A stretch of DNA of 64,000 nt from Lyophyllum atratum (Eukaryota > Basidiomycota > Agaricomycetes > Agaricales > Lyophyllaceae), in contig JACGCN010000011.1 in assembly GCA_014905825.1 (NCBI GenBank), positions 372,001 to 436,000 on the forward strand, written 5' to 3'. How positions within the stretch are numbered: position 1 is the first letter of the stretch; every line of letters begins with the position of its first letter. Position numbers and translations under genes: made by a program. Of this stretch, positions 11,815 to 21,520 are shown piece by piece. The notes below the pieces were generated by a model that was given only the letters and a program-made list of their open reading frames with translations, was not told where the DNA came from and searched no databases.

Positions 11815-12458
11815 GGTATTGGTGGCGCACGCAGCGGTTTGAAGATATATGGTTGAACTACGCCATCATTAACTATCGGAAACAGTCTTTAACCACGTGA
11901 GTACGTACGGCAACGTATATATTCGCGGCCACGACTGAAGATCTAAGTATACGTGATGCGTGCGAGAAGATACGGGTGAAATAACTGCACAGGCGTTAGT
12001 ACCAGAAAGCACTCCACATTTAGTAGGAAATCACCTACGCGGAGATGTCGAGAAGACGTTAGGGACACTGATATGGAAGTGTGTTAATATTGAACGAGCA
12101 CGAAAGGGAACGCCGTACGTACATGGAAAGTTCGTACAGTCACTTGGAAGACCTTTGGGCGTTGGAGAATATTGAACGAACTATACGAGTACAGCCAATG
12201 CGAATAGAACCGCTCGACACTGGAACACACACATTCAGTCAGCACGCGTTGCACGCAAAAAAGGCGGACATACAGAAGGTACGGTCAATGCGGATAGGCG
12301 AGCGAGTTCGAGACTGCGATTACACGCATTCGGTCAGCAGGCGTTGCAGGCGAGAACAGCGGACATACCAAAAGTGCGGGTGGCCGGGACAGACGAGACT
12401 ACAGGCAACCGCGATGGACAAGCGAGTACGGGCGACGAGCAACCGAGAGGCCGTAACC
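11815..12458. repeat. Upstream region of cargo gene 2 with a diverged ~95-base direct repeat
   Basis: Two adjacent diverged copies: about 12189-12278 and 12279-12373. They share AATGCG, CAGTCAGCACGCGTTGCA versus CGGTCAGCAGGCGTTGCA, and GCGGACATAC. ATATTGAACGA also occurs twice (about 12087 and 12168). No convincing gene. Confidence 0.6.
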
Positions 12459-12605
12459 GTAGAAGACGGACTCAAAGTCTTGTCCTCTAGGTGAGTGTGT
12501 CCAGGAAGACGGACACAGAGTCTAGTCTCCAAGGCACAGGGAGGGACACAAAGTCTATCTCCCGAGGAAAGGAATGCAGGAGGGACGCAAAGTCTGTCTC
12601 CGGAG
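12459..12605 (+). repeat. Hairpin group 1: four GGACNCARAGTCT loops
   Basis: Four copies of GGACWCARAGTCT-type motif at 12468-12480, 12511-12523, 12544-12556 and 12583-12595, spaced 33-43 bases. Each is flanked by partly complementary arms unrelated between copies: TAGAAGAC/GTCCTCTA, GGAAGAC/GTCTCC, GGGAG/CTCCC and GGAG/CTCC. The motif is itself a short inverted repeat (GACT-NNN-AGTC type). Confidence 0.75.
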
Positions 12606-12990
12606 CTGAGTAGGCGCGTGGGGGCAGCAGAGGCGAGGAGGACGAGTGGGTGGTGGTGGTAGGGTGTCAAAGCTTAACGAAAAATTGGCCAAACGCACCT
12701 CAACAACACAAGCCACTCAAAGAAAGAAGCGCCCATGAGCGCCCGCAAACGAAGGACAACAACGCGCCCAAACTGAACGTGTCATAAGCGCCTACAAGCG
12801 CCCACAACTCGTGACCAGGCAAATGCCGAGAACTGTGAAGTTCTGCCCTTAGCCTTCACCATCACCCCTCGCCACCGTATGCGCCCGCCCCCGCACACCA
12901 CCGTGTACGCCCGCGACCTCCCTCTCTCCAAACGACGCCCATGACCATCCACCACTCCCGCGACCGTCACTCCCGCTCGATTTTCGGTAC
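12606..12990. other. Central spacer between opposed hairpin groups
   Basis: About 385 bases, with scattered AGCGCCC/GCGCCCA words around 12730-12800. I see no gene. Confidence 0.5.
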
Positions 12991-13157
12991 ACACGAAGCA
13001 GACTTTGAGTCCCTTCGTGTGTTTGCCGCTGCCATTGGATGATATGAAGTAGACTTTGTGTCCCTTCATATCTTTCGCGTCTCCCAACACAGACTTTGAG
13101 TCCGTTGGAGACGAGCATCCCTTCGAATGCCCGCAGACAGACTGTGCGTCCTCTGCG
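12991..13157 (-). repeat. Hairpin group 2: four AGACTTTGWGTCC loops, inverted relative to group 1
   Basis: Motif copies at 13000-13012, 13051-13063, 13091-13103 and 13139-13151 are the reverse complement of group 1. Stems are near perfect but different in sequence: ACACGAAG/CTTCGTGT, GATATGAAG/CTTCATATC, CGTCTCCCAAC/GTTGGAGACG (one bulge) and CGCAGA/TCTGCG. Three loops are 14 bases (YAGACTTTGWGTCC type) and one is 15. The pairing stems with a constant loop look selected or copied as units. Confidence 0.85.
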
Positions 13158-14230
13158 CTGCGCATTCCGTCGCATCCACGGCCCTTGGCGCTACGACGGC
13201 CTTGGGAAATTGAGGGGAGTTGGTGATGTGGCAGAGACATTGGGCTGTATCTCTGGAACGCGGGCCCCTAGTCCTTAGGTATTTTTTGCACCTTCAAGGC
13301 ATCGCTTTTCCCTTCATGCTGATACCTGGATGGCCCCCCACAGTCCCTTCCTCCTCCATCATCGTCGATTTCTTCCCTGTTCACCATTTCGATCCCATCT
13401 CGCCAGCCGCTACCCCGATTTCTTCGATTCTTGGTGTTTTGGATTCGCATCGTTGAAGGCTACCCGCCAGTATGCGCGTTTATGGAATTCCGTTCAGCAG
13501 CTCTCCCTCAGCAACCGTTTTGCGCGTTTTTAGCGTTTTGACGATAACTCCGCAACCGCTGGAGCGATTTCCCTCAAACCCAGCTCATTCGATTCGCCTC
13601 ATCGCACGCTCTCCGCCAATATGTGGGTCTATGGCAATACGGTCATCCATTAGTGCCCAGTGCCACAGTCAACATTTACGGCTCCTGCCGCGCAGTACCG
13701 CTGGACCTTCGTCACTTCCCTCGATTTTGGCGCTCGTTACCTCGTGTCAGTGGTGTCCCTCCATGCTGCGAACGGCAGCACTATAGTATGTTCCTTTTCT
13801 CTATTTTTACCTCGGTTCTCATGCTCATTGCCTCGCGACCCATAGTCCTCCCAACGACGACTCTCGCTCAACACCGTCCGACTCACCCACCGCCTGGTCG
13901 CGTGTCCCCACCCACCTTTTCTTGCACGTAACGCACACCCCTTGGTTTTGGTACCGGGGCATGTCGACATGCACAGTTGAGGATAGCCGGAGTCACCCAG
14001 CAGCGGCGACGAATCTTCTTCGCGGCGGCACAGCGCGGTCTCTGTGGGCGCCTTCCTCATTTCGTCACCCTTGGCCTTGACCCTTGCTGGACGGGCTGAG
14101 ACCGGAGTGATCGAAGGACCCTTTGAGTGCATAACGTGTTGCACCGGACCACTCAACTAAAAGGGTGACCACAGGGAAGTGATGCACCGACCTGTGGTCT
14201 CTTCGGCATCATCTCCAGCCTGGCGGCGTC
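13158..14230. other. Long spacer upstream of the small KDZ gene
   Basis: I found no gene that I can support. Short ORFs here lack family features. The region is pyrimidine-rich on the plus strand (13270-13930). Confidence 0.5.
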
Positions 14231-14521
14231 TGCACTGCTGCTCTCTTCACCTGGCTCCCGTCTGACTCAGACCCTCTGGAATTGTTCGATCTCAGGCATG
14301 TGTGGTTTTCCGCTCTTCGCTTGTTCCTGACCCCTAATTATCTGATTCTTGTTTCACAGATCCTCAAAGACGACGTGTGCACTGCTGCTCTCTTTGCCTG
14401 GCCCCCGTCTGACTCGGACCTCGTGGAATTGCTCGATCTCAGGCATGTGTGTTCTTCCGCCCTTCGCTTGTTCCTGACCCCTAATTATTTGATTCGTGTT
14501 TCACAGATCCTCAAAATAGCC
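14231..14521 (+). repeat. Tandem duplication, 147-base unit
   Basis: Two copies (14231-14377 and 14378-~14521) begin TGCACTGCTGCTCTCTT and end TCACAGATCCTCAAA, with a few percent divergence. They are followed by a short direct repeat TTCCAGTATATTAG near 14545, close to the start of the next gene, so they could lie in its promoter or 5' leader. Confidence 0.85.
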
Positions 14522-14614
14522 GGAAGATCCAGTATATTAGCGAAGTTCCAGTATATTAGGGCGATTTTTTGACTACATATATATCACTGTAATTCAAGTC
14601 CCCCAGGAAACTGT

Positions 14615-15199
14615 ATGGCTGAAAGCGAAGCTCCGCAATCTCCCCAACCCGCCGCAGAAGGTTAGTACAATTTAAATGTGCTTGCAAGTTTATTATTGAT
14701 CACTAGTCAATATACAGAAGTTCTGCCGGCGGCTAACTCAGCCGACAGCCACCCCGCCAGTGATCACTGCGTCGTGATTGAAATTCTTGGGGCTAGATTG
14801 TCTCAGCTCGATATCACTTCGGCTTGCGAATATTGCGACACTGCGACGTTCCGGCAGCAATGGGGCCTGTTTCCGGCACAAGCGTTATTGGCTGGCATGA
14901 AGGAAGAGGAGCAGATGGTGGAATGGCAGGAATGGACGGCATCGGGAACGGTCCGGCGCCACCTGATTTGTCGGGCCTGCATTCGGGGCTGCATTCAGTC
15001 TGTAATCGACGAGCGGCGCACATGTTCAGACGGCTGGCATTGGGGTGTGGAAGGGTGTGATGGGTGTTCAACCGGCTGGGGAGAACCAGAGCATCATGGG
15101 GTGGAAGGGGATGGGGTGGGGTGGGGCTTTCGCGACATCGCTGATGAGGATGGCGCGCCTGATGCAGTTGATGATCCATGGGGCGTGGGGGGCGATTAG
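14615..15199 (+). CDS. Small cysteine-rich protein adjacent to KDZ transposase
   Basis: Two exons, 14615-14660 and 14718-15199, join in frame (donor GTTAGT, acceptor TATACAG) to 175 residues starting MAESEAPQ. Paired cysteines ACEYC and CRACIRGC suggest a small zinc-binding module in the first half; the second half is Gly/Asp-rich (CDGCSTGWG). It lies 240 bases upstream of the transposase on the same strand, inside the KDZ element, so it is probably an element-encoded accessory protein such as a DNA-binding partner. I do not recognise the family. Confidence 0.65.
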
Positions 15200-15439
15200 T
15201 TTATATTAGTGTGGCGTTCGTACAACCGATCCAGGGATGTTTCCATCAAATTCTGTTTGCCTATCGTCAGGACTATCATTATTCACGAGCCCCTGCGCGC
15301 TCGTCAGCAGGGCAACCCCTTCACCCGCTCGCCCAGACTCGCTTGTAGCCTCACTTGTAGTGTCGGGCCAAGGCTCGTCCTGTCCAGTGTCCCTCCTGGC
15401 CTCTTGGTGCACTAGACTCCCTCTCCGTCCGCGGTGAAG

Positions 15440-18400
15440 ATGCGCCCGACACTATCGAAAAAGCACCTGGTCCGTGGCCCACCTCCGACTCCCTCGTACA
15501 CGCCATCACCGGGACCGAAGCGCTCGGAAATATTGAACCGAAACGTGAAGATTCCAGCCCTGGTACTCCTGCCACACGGAAAGTCTCTGGTGCAAAGGCG
15601 ATATCTTCCTCGTCTGCCTGGGCAAATTGGATTTGCTGGAGATCGACCTCAGGACGGCAGGGAGAGTGCTCAAGACTTGCCACCAGACAGCGCACAGCAT
15701 GATCCCGAGAATCCGTTCATTGTCCTCCCCGACTACTCACTTGACACCGTCGATCCGGAAGTCTCACGCAATCGGCGTAAGAGGGAGAAGCAGTGGGAGA
15801 GGTGGCAGCAGGAGGTCATTCCGGGTCTGATACAGCCATACATGATGCTCATGTGCGTCACGAAATCCTTGAGAGAGCCAATTCCGGCCTTGTCACCGTG
15901 CGTCTGCGGCGCACCTGGGAGAAGTCTTGAAGTTATTCTTGTTTGTTTTGATTGTGAGTACTTGTGCTACCTACCGTAGTGCTGCTTTTCCTGACATCTC
16001 TTAGCTCTAGAATCTGTAGTCATCACCGTATGTGACTGTGCTCCAGCCGCTGTTCAGCTCGTCCAACGCGGCTTCTTCCCTTCAGCACCATTGGCGCCGA
16101 CCCTCGCTGTCGACATGAAAGTTCTAGACTTCGTAGCCACCCTGTTTGTTAACATAGCCCCTAATAACACAGCTTGGTGCAAAACGGTCGAAATATTCCT
16201 ATCTAAGCAAGGTTACAAGCTGGCTACTGAAGTAAATTTACACTCTTACTATACCCGTGCTGGCTGGTAACCTCGTTCACCAGGATTCATTGCGCAAAAG
16301 ATTCGGAAATGCTCTTCTCTGGTACAACGTACTGCAGGACGAGAGCACTCTCTATGTCGACAAGATCCTCAGCAAAACCCGGAGCACTCAGATTGGCCTT
16401 GAGGATGGTCTTGACATCTCTCGCCCAGTCACCTCCCTGGCCTTCGCTTCCAGTGTGCCCAACACGCCACGTCTATCAATAGCACAAGAAGGTTTGCATG
16501 ATGATAGCCGCGGCTGCGGATCGAAGCGACCTCGCGAGGCATCCGACAACACCCCGCCTTCGAATCCCTTTGGAGATCCTCTGCCACGAACACGACCCAG
16601 TGATTATCTGCGGTCACGCTGCCCACTGTGCTTTGGGGGAACATTTTCTCCTATCTGTGACGCATCCCAGTAAGTTTCCATGACCATTATATACCGCTGT
16701 TGTTAATTGATCCTTTTCAGGCCTCACGCAATTGTATGCGAAGACGCATGCTTTACCCAGAAGCGAAATCACCAAGCACGCGACCCGCCGCATACGCATC
16801 CACGGACTGTCTTTGTAAACGAACACAACACTGCTCAGATGGAGGATTATGTTGAGAGCATCCGCCCATCTAAGGCGAGAAAGACCAAGCGAGGTCGGAA
16901 TGAAGCCCAGGAGGAGGAAGACGGCTACGAAGGCTCTCTTCGTGTTCCCACATCCGTGCTGGATGGTTGTGAATCAAGCTTTACGGCGGCGGATGGACGG
17001 CGCGAGAAGGCCAGCACGCAGTTCTTCGACGACACGGCGCTGATGGCATTGGTGTGTCGCCATGATATTGTCTTGTTCCTCGCCAACATGCGTTCTGCTG
17101 GGGAGAAGCAGCACTACGCAATTGCCTTGGTTGAGACCCTGTTCCAGCACCTTCCTATCTGGTTCACTATTGGCCTTCTGTACGACATCGGCTGCCAACT
17201 GGAGAGGAGCTGTGTTAATTGGGGCTTCCTGGACCGCTATATTGACCGCATCATCTTCGGGATTTCTGTCTTTCACGCGTTCGGGCACCAATGGCCATGT
17301 CAGATTATCTACCACCCGCGCAAACGCAAAGGCTTTGGATTGACGGACGGCGAGGGCTGTGAGCGCGTATGGCACTCAATCAGCAAACTTATAGCGTACT
17401 TGCGCGTGTGCGGAGTGAGTTCTAATTTTTGTATCTTATTCAACTGTGACTCATCGTAATATTTTGCGGATAGTATCATCAGCGATTATATACTCTCGAT
17501 CGACAGGTGAACCATGCGCAAACCGAGATCATCGAGAGGTTCGGCATGTGGTTATTGCGGCGCAGTCGTCATGTAGCGCGGAAGCGGGAGGCGGCGGAAC
17601 AAATTCTACTTGAATGCGGCCAATCGGAGGGCTTTCTCAGGGCTCAATGGGTAGCACAAGTCCGTGCTCAGACTAAACCTATGCCTCGTGAGTATTACCT
17701 ACTTGCATGTTGAAAACTCTAATCTCCGTGCTGCAGGTCAATCAAAAGCAAAAGGGCAGGAAGCAGTGGAACAAGTAATTCGACTACGAAAGGCACGAGG
17801 CATTCTCCAGGACCGCATACAAGAGTTCTAACAGATTATCCTGGACACTGACTCGGCAGCCGATATGTTCGCCCATGCAGAGATAGGCTTGCGCCAAGCT
17901 CGCGAGGAACTCACCCATACAAATACCAAAATCCGCACGAAGGAGGCCGCCCTTGGTGTTCAAGCCCGTCAGCGACTACAGACGCTGGTAGACAGTCCCT
18001 TTATTGCGGCGCGGATGAATGCGCGCGCCTTGAAGGTTCGACTTCGAGATAGGCTCCGTTTTCGAAAGTTCGAATTGGATCGCTTGGAGAGATCTTTTCG
18101 GAAGCAAGTAAATGGTATGTGGTTCTTTTTAAATATGTACACATTGCCGATGAATCATGATACACAGATCAAAAAATCAATGCACATACCGCCTCCTCCG
18201 TTAATCGACGCCAGCCAACTATTCAGCGCCTAGCGCAGGACTACAACCGGCTGTGCGATACGATGGCCAAAATGATCAAGGAAAAGAAAGCCCCACGCGG
18301 TGCCCGCTGCCCAGCCAAGATTGACACGAAAGGTTTGTTCGCACTTGATGTCGACGACGGCATCTGGCAAGATGTTGGTCTTGACGATGACGACAACCCT

Positions 18401-18990
18401 GAAGTGGAGCCTCCTCCATGGCTATCTAACGAAGATGTGCGTAATGGGATCAAGGCTATGTTGGAACGTGATCGTTGTGTGGAGGAAGAGACTCGCCTCC
18501 GTCATGAGTGTCGGAGCATGTGCGAATGGTTTGCAGAGGAATGGAGAATTGTCTGTGTCCCTTGTAATTCAACAGGTGAGTGCTATAACCATTTTAGTCT
18601 GAATATCGATAATAATGAAATGCCTACTCAGATGGTGAGGCTCTCAATTATGAACTACAGCTGCGATGTGCGGTATTATGCCGCCTTTGTGCAGTCTGGC
18701 AGAAGCACACTCAGTCTCTTGACTTCGGGGACGTTTCCACATTGCCAGAATGGGGCCCATCACCAGAGGAAATCATGGCTGCTCGCGTAGCGCAGCGCAC
18801 AGCATCAGTAAACGAGGCGGAGGAATGGGACATTGATGCGCAAGACGGTATTGACAGTGAGGATGGTCTGGATATTATAGAGGCGGATGAGACGGACCTT
18901 TTACTCTTAGATACCTTGGATGCGGTGGATCTAGCAGATGCCTTTCGATACATATCTACTGATGAGCCGGATGTTTACTTTGGTACTTGA
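15440..18990 (+). pseudogene. KDZ transposase (CxC1-like N-terminus, KDZ core), one internal stop
   Basis: Eight exons: 15440-15953, 16005-16231, 16284-16669, 16721-17414, 17507-17687, 17737-18114, 18168-18575 and 18632-18990. All phases match, giving 1049 codons. The N-terminus has RNRRKREKQWERW and a Cys cluster (CVCG, CDCAPAAVQL, RGFFPSAPLAP, NTAWCKT) typical of CxC1-like domains linked to KDZ transposases. The core has CPLCFGG, CFTQKRN, EDYVESIRP, LYDIGCQLE, FHAFGHQWPCQ and GLTDGEGCERVW. The C-terminus has MNARALKVRLRDRLR, RAPRGARCPAKIDTKGLFAL and an acidic tail. The single defect is TAA at 17829-17831 (codon 699). A 60-base in-frame GT-AG stretch (17775-17834) would remove it if spliced, but its branch point is poor. 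The transposase acts by cutting element ends. Confidence 0.9.
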
Positions 18991-19030
18991 CTTATATAGT
19001 ATAATATTTTGTTATCTACTTCGAGAGCAT
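18991..19030. other. 3' end of KDZ transposase transcription unit
   Basis: A short AT-rich stretch (TATATAGTATAATATTTTG) follows the stop codon and could serve in 3' end formation. No defined signal. Confidence 0.3.
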
Positions 19031-19460
19031 CCACGGGCATGCATGGGGGCTCCCATATGTATGAGGAGGAGCTCCCACCTGCGTCGAGGGGGCTCCCATA
19101 TGTATGGGCGGGAGCTCCCATCTATGTCGGGGGGCTCCCATATGTATGAGGAGGAGCTCCCACTTACGTGTGGGGGGCTCCCATATGTATGAGGAGGAGC
19201 TCCCACCTGCGTCGAGGGGGCTCCCATATGTATGGACGGGAGCTCCCATCTATGTCCTGGGGGCTCCCATATGTATGAGGAGGAGCTCCCACCTATGTGT
19301 GGGGGCTCCCATATGTAAGGACGGGACCTCCCATCTATGTCCAGGGGGCTCCCACATGTATGAGGAGGAGCTCCCACTGTCATTGAGGGGGCCCCCACTG
19401 CTATGATGGGGCTCCCACTGCTATGATGGAGGGGCTCGCCATGCCATATGGGGGAGGTCT
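19031..19460 (+). repeat. Right subterminal minisatellite of KDZ
   Basis: About nine units of roughly 44 bases built on GGGGGCTCCCATATGTATG and GGAGCTCCCA, alternating. The GGGAGCTCCC core is shared with the left end. Long ORFs on both strands are artefacts of the repeat. From 19460 to 19945 there are further GGGGCCCACATG / GGGAGCACCC words and no gene. Confidence 0.85.
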
Positions 19461-19945
19461 CCTTGCTTTCAAGGTGGGCTACCACCTCAACAGGGTGTCT
19501 AATAGGTGTGTGATGATTTTTATCCAGCACTTAGTATGTAAAATCCAAAACTGAATACAACTCCAGTGCCGGTTAATACACTGTCATCACACAGTACACT
19601 GAGGAGGCCCACTCTTCATGCAGGAAAAGTACACCAAGATAGGTGACACAGCAGTTGGGCAAAGACCACATGAAATGATGCTATCACTACAACAGAGAAA
19701 TGTCAGTATTATGCACAGTGTACTATTGAAGTAGAAATGTATAAGAGCATGACAATTTTAGGATGGGTGGTCCCCCACACATGGGGCAGCCCCCACAGGA
19801 TGTGACGCAAAGGGTGTGACATGGTGGTGGGGCCCACATGAATGGTTGGATCAAACAGCTAAGGGGGGGGCCCACATGGTAAAAATGTGGTAGCACCCAC
19901 TGCGTTTGGGAGCACCCAAGCAGTATGGTGGGAGGGCCCGCATGA

Positions 19946-20041
19946 GGGTGGGTGGTACCAGTAATTCTGCCCTGGTTAGGGTCAATTATCTGGTGGGACA
20001 ATTGTCCCTAATGAGGTATAGGTAGGGGGCTGCCTGAAGTG
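19946..20041 (-). repeat. Right terminal inverted repeat of KDZ (unit 1)
   Basis: The reverse complement matches 4592-4687 and ends CCTGAAGTG next to CATCTGC (20042-20048). Confidence 0.9.
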
Positions 20042-21520
20042 CATCTGCCAGAATTTCGCCCAAATCAACAAAGTAACCCAGGTCGCACCGATGCCACAAG
20101 GCGATATAAGGGCCAAACAGCAGAGGCTCAGCAACCATCGGTGGGTATCAATGTTTGACTTCGCGGCAGGCTTCTACGCGTGTTCCATGGCACCTGAATC
20201 CCGACCATATACGGCTTTCTATGTCGAAGGACGCGGATACTTCTGGTACAAACGCATGCCTTTCGGCCTTACCGGCGCACCATCCACGTTCGTGCACATG
20301 ACGGCCCAACACCTGCACGACCTCCTAGCCAACGAGGTAATAGAACTGTTTGTGGACGACGGAGGAGTAGCCACCGACACCTTCGGGGAGATGATGGTGA
20401 AGCTCAGGCGCATCTTCAAGCGAGTCAGAGAACGGGGCCTGTCCCTCTCGGCGAGCAAGACACTACTGTTCATGACCCAGGCCGTGTTCGCAGGCGCCAC
20501 CGTAGGACCTAAGGGAGTTCAACCAGACCTCACCAAGCTCACAGCAATCGTCAACTGGAAGACACCCGAAAACGCGCTCGGCTTGTCGGCATTCCTGGGA
20601 TTGACGGGCTGGTTCCGGGACCTCATCAAGGACTACGCCAAGATTGAGCAGCCACTGCGAGACCTCATCAGGGAGGTCGATCTACCGGACAAGTACACAA
20701 AGACGGTCTACAGGCGCGCCATGGCGAACCACAAACTCCCAGGTCGATGGCGACAGGTGCACACGGAAGCCTTCCTCAAGCTAAAAACCGTCATGACGTC
20801 CGAACCGGTTCTGCGAGGCCCGAAGTGGGACGGCACCCCATTCATCATCACCACAGACGGGTCGAAGGACGCCTTCGGGGCAGTCCTCGCTCAGCGCTTT
20901 ACGACGGTACTCCCGAGCGGCCGTAGTGTCAACAGGTTGCACTCCATAGCCTTCGGTTCGAAGCGGACCTCACGGACCGAGGAGAAGTACAAGCCATTCC
21001 TGTTGGAATTTGCAGCGCTGAAGTTCGGGCTGGACAAGTTCTCTGATACGATCTGGGGATTCCCTGTGGAGGTCGAAACTGATTGCCAGGCGCTGCGGGA
21101 CCACCTCCTCAACGATAAGCTCAGCGCAACTCACGCGAGATGGCGCGATGGAATACTGAGCCACCAGATGGTCGACGTCAGGCACGTCCCGGGCAGGATC
21201 AACATCGTGGCTGACGGGCTCAGCAGAGCAGCAGAGGGCACCCCTAGAGTAGATGGGGACGGCAGCGAGTGGACAGTGTCCGAGGACTGGGAGGCAAACA
21301 CGGGGCTAACCCACGACATATTCCAGGTCACGGATGCCCCTGTGCAAACCACGGAAACTGTCAAGCTGCGGGAGCGGTTTAGCAAAGTTCCGGTCCTTTT
21401 GCAGGTTATCGACTCACTCCTGGAACTGGACCAAGGCTCCACGCTCCAGCAGCGGAGTCGCGCGAAACATCGCGCCTCCGAGTACATGATCGAGGATGGG
21501 GAGCACTCAGATTGGCCTTG
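20042..21520 (+). pseudogene. Gypsy B RT/RNase H, unit 1, truncated by tandem duplication
   Basis: Resumes the RT after the KDZ insertion: QNFAQINKVTQVAPMPQGDI, MFDFAAGFYA, FWYKRMPFGLTGAPSTF, catalytic IELFVDDGG, then RNase H (TTDGSKDAFGAVL, EKYKPFLLEFAAL, ETDCQALRDHL, GRINIVADGLSR). At 21500 the frame jumps into the second copy of the KDZ transposase exon and stops at 21519-21521. The integrase is therefore missing from this copy. Confidence 0.9.

Larger units (their letters stand above)
4592..20041 (+). mobile_element. KDZ-family DNA transposon with cargo genes (15.45 kb)
   Basis: The ends are about 95-base imperfect terminal inverted repeats starting CACTTCAGGCAGCCCCCTA. The flanking direct repeat is CATCTGC (4585-4591 and 20042-20048; up to 10 bases match because the TIR ends agree with the flanks, so the true duplication length is 7-9). 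Excision in silico restores the Gypsy B RT frame (WRIC-QNFAQ). Contents in order: left subterminal minisatellite, cargo gene 1 (-), cargo gene 2 (-), a spacer with hairpins, a small Cys-rich gene (+), the KDZ transposase (+) and a right subterminal minisatellite. KDZ elements are known in Agaricomycetes to carry accessory genes. I found no TET/JBP gene here. Confidence 0.88.

Noticed and set aside
12320..13240. ORFs overlapping the hairpin arrays
   Set aside because: They are short, overlap on both strands, and their composition is set by the repeated motif; no splice-consistent gene.
19031..19460. Possible CRISPR-like array
   Set aside because: Units are contiguous minisatellite repeats without unique spacers, and the genome is eukaryotic.
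19012..19530. 172-residue minus ORF and plus ORFs in the right KDZ repeat (and the copy at 24131-24649)
   Set aside because: Translation of a 44-base tandem repeat; no start context, introns or family similarity.
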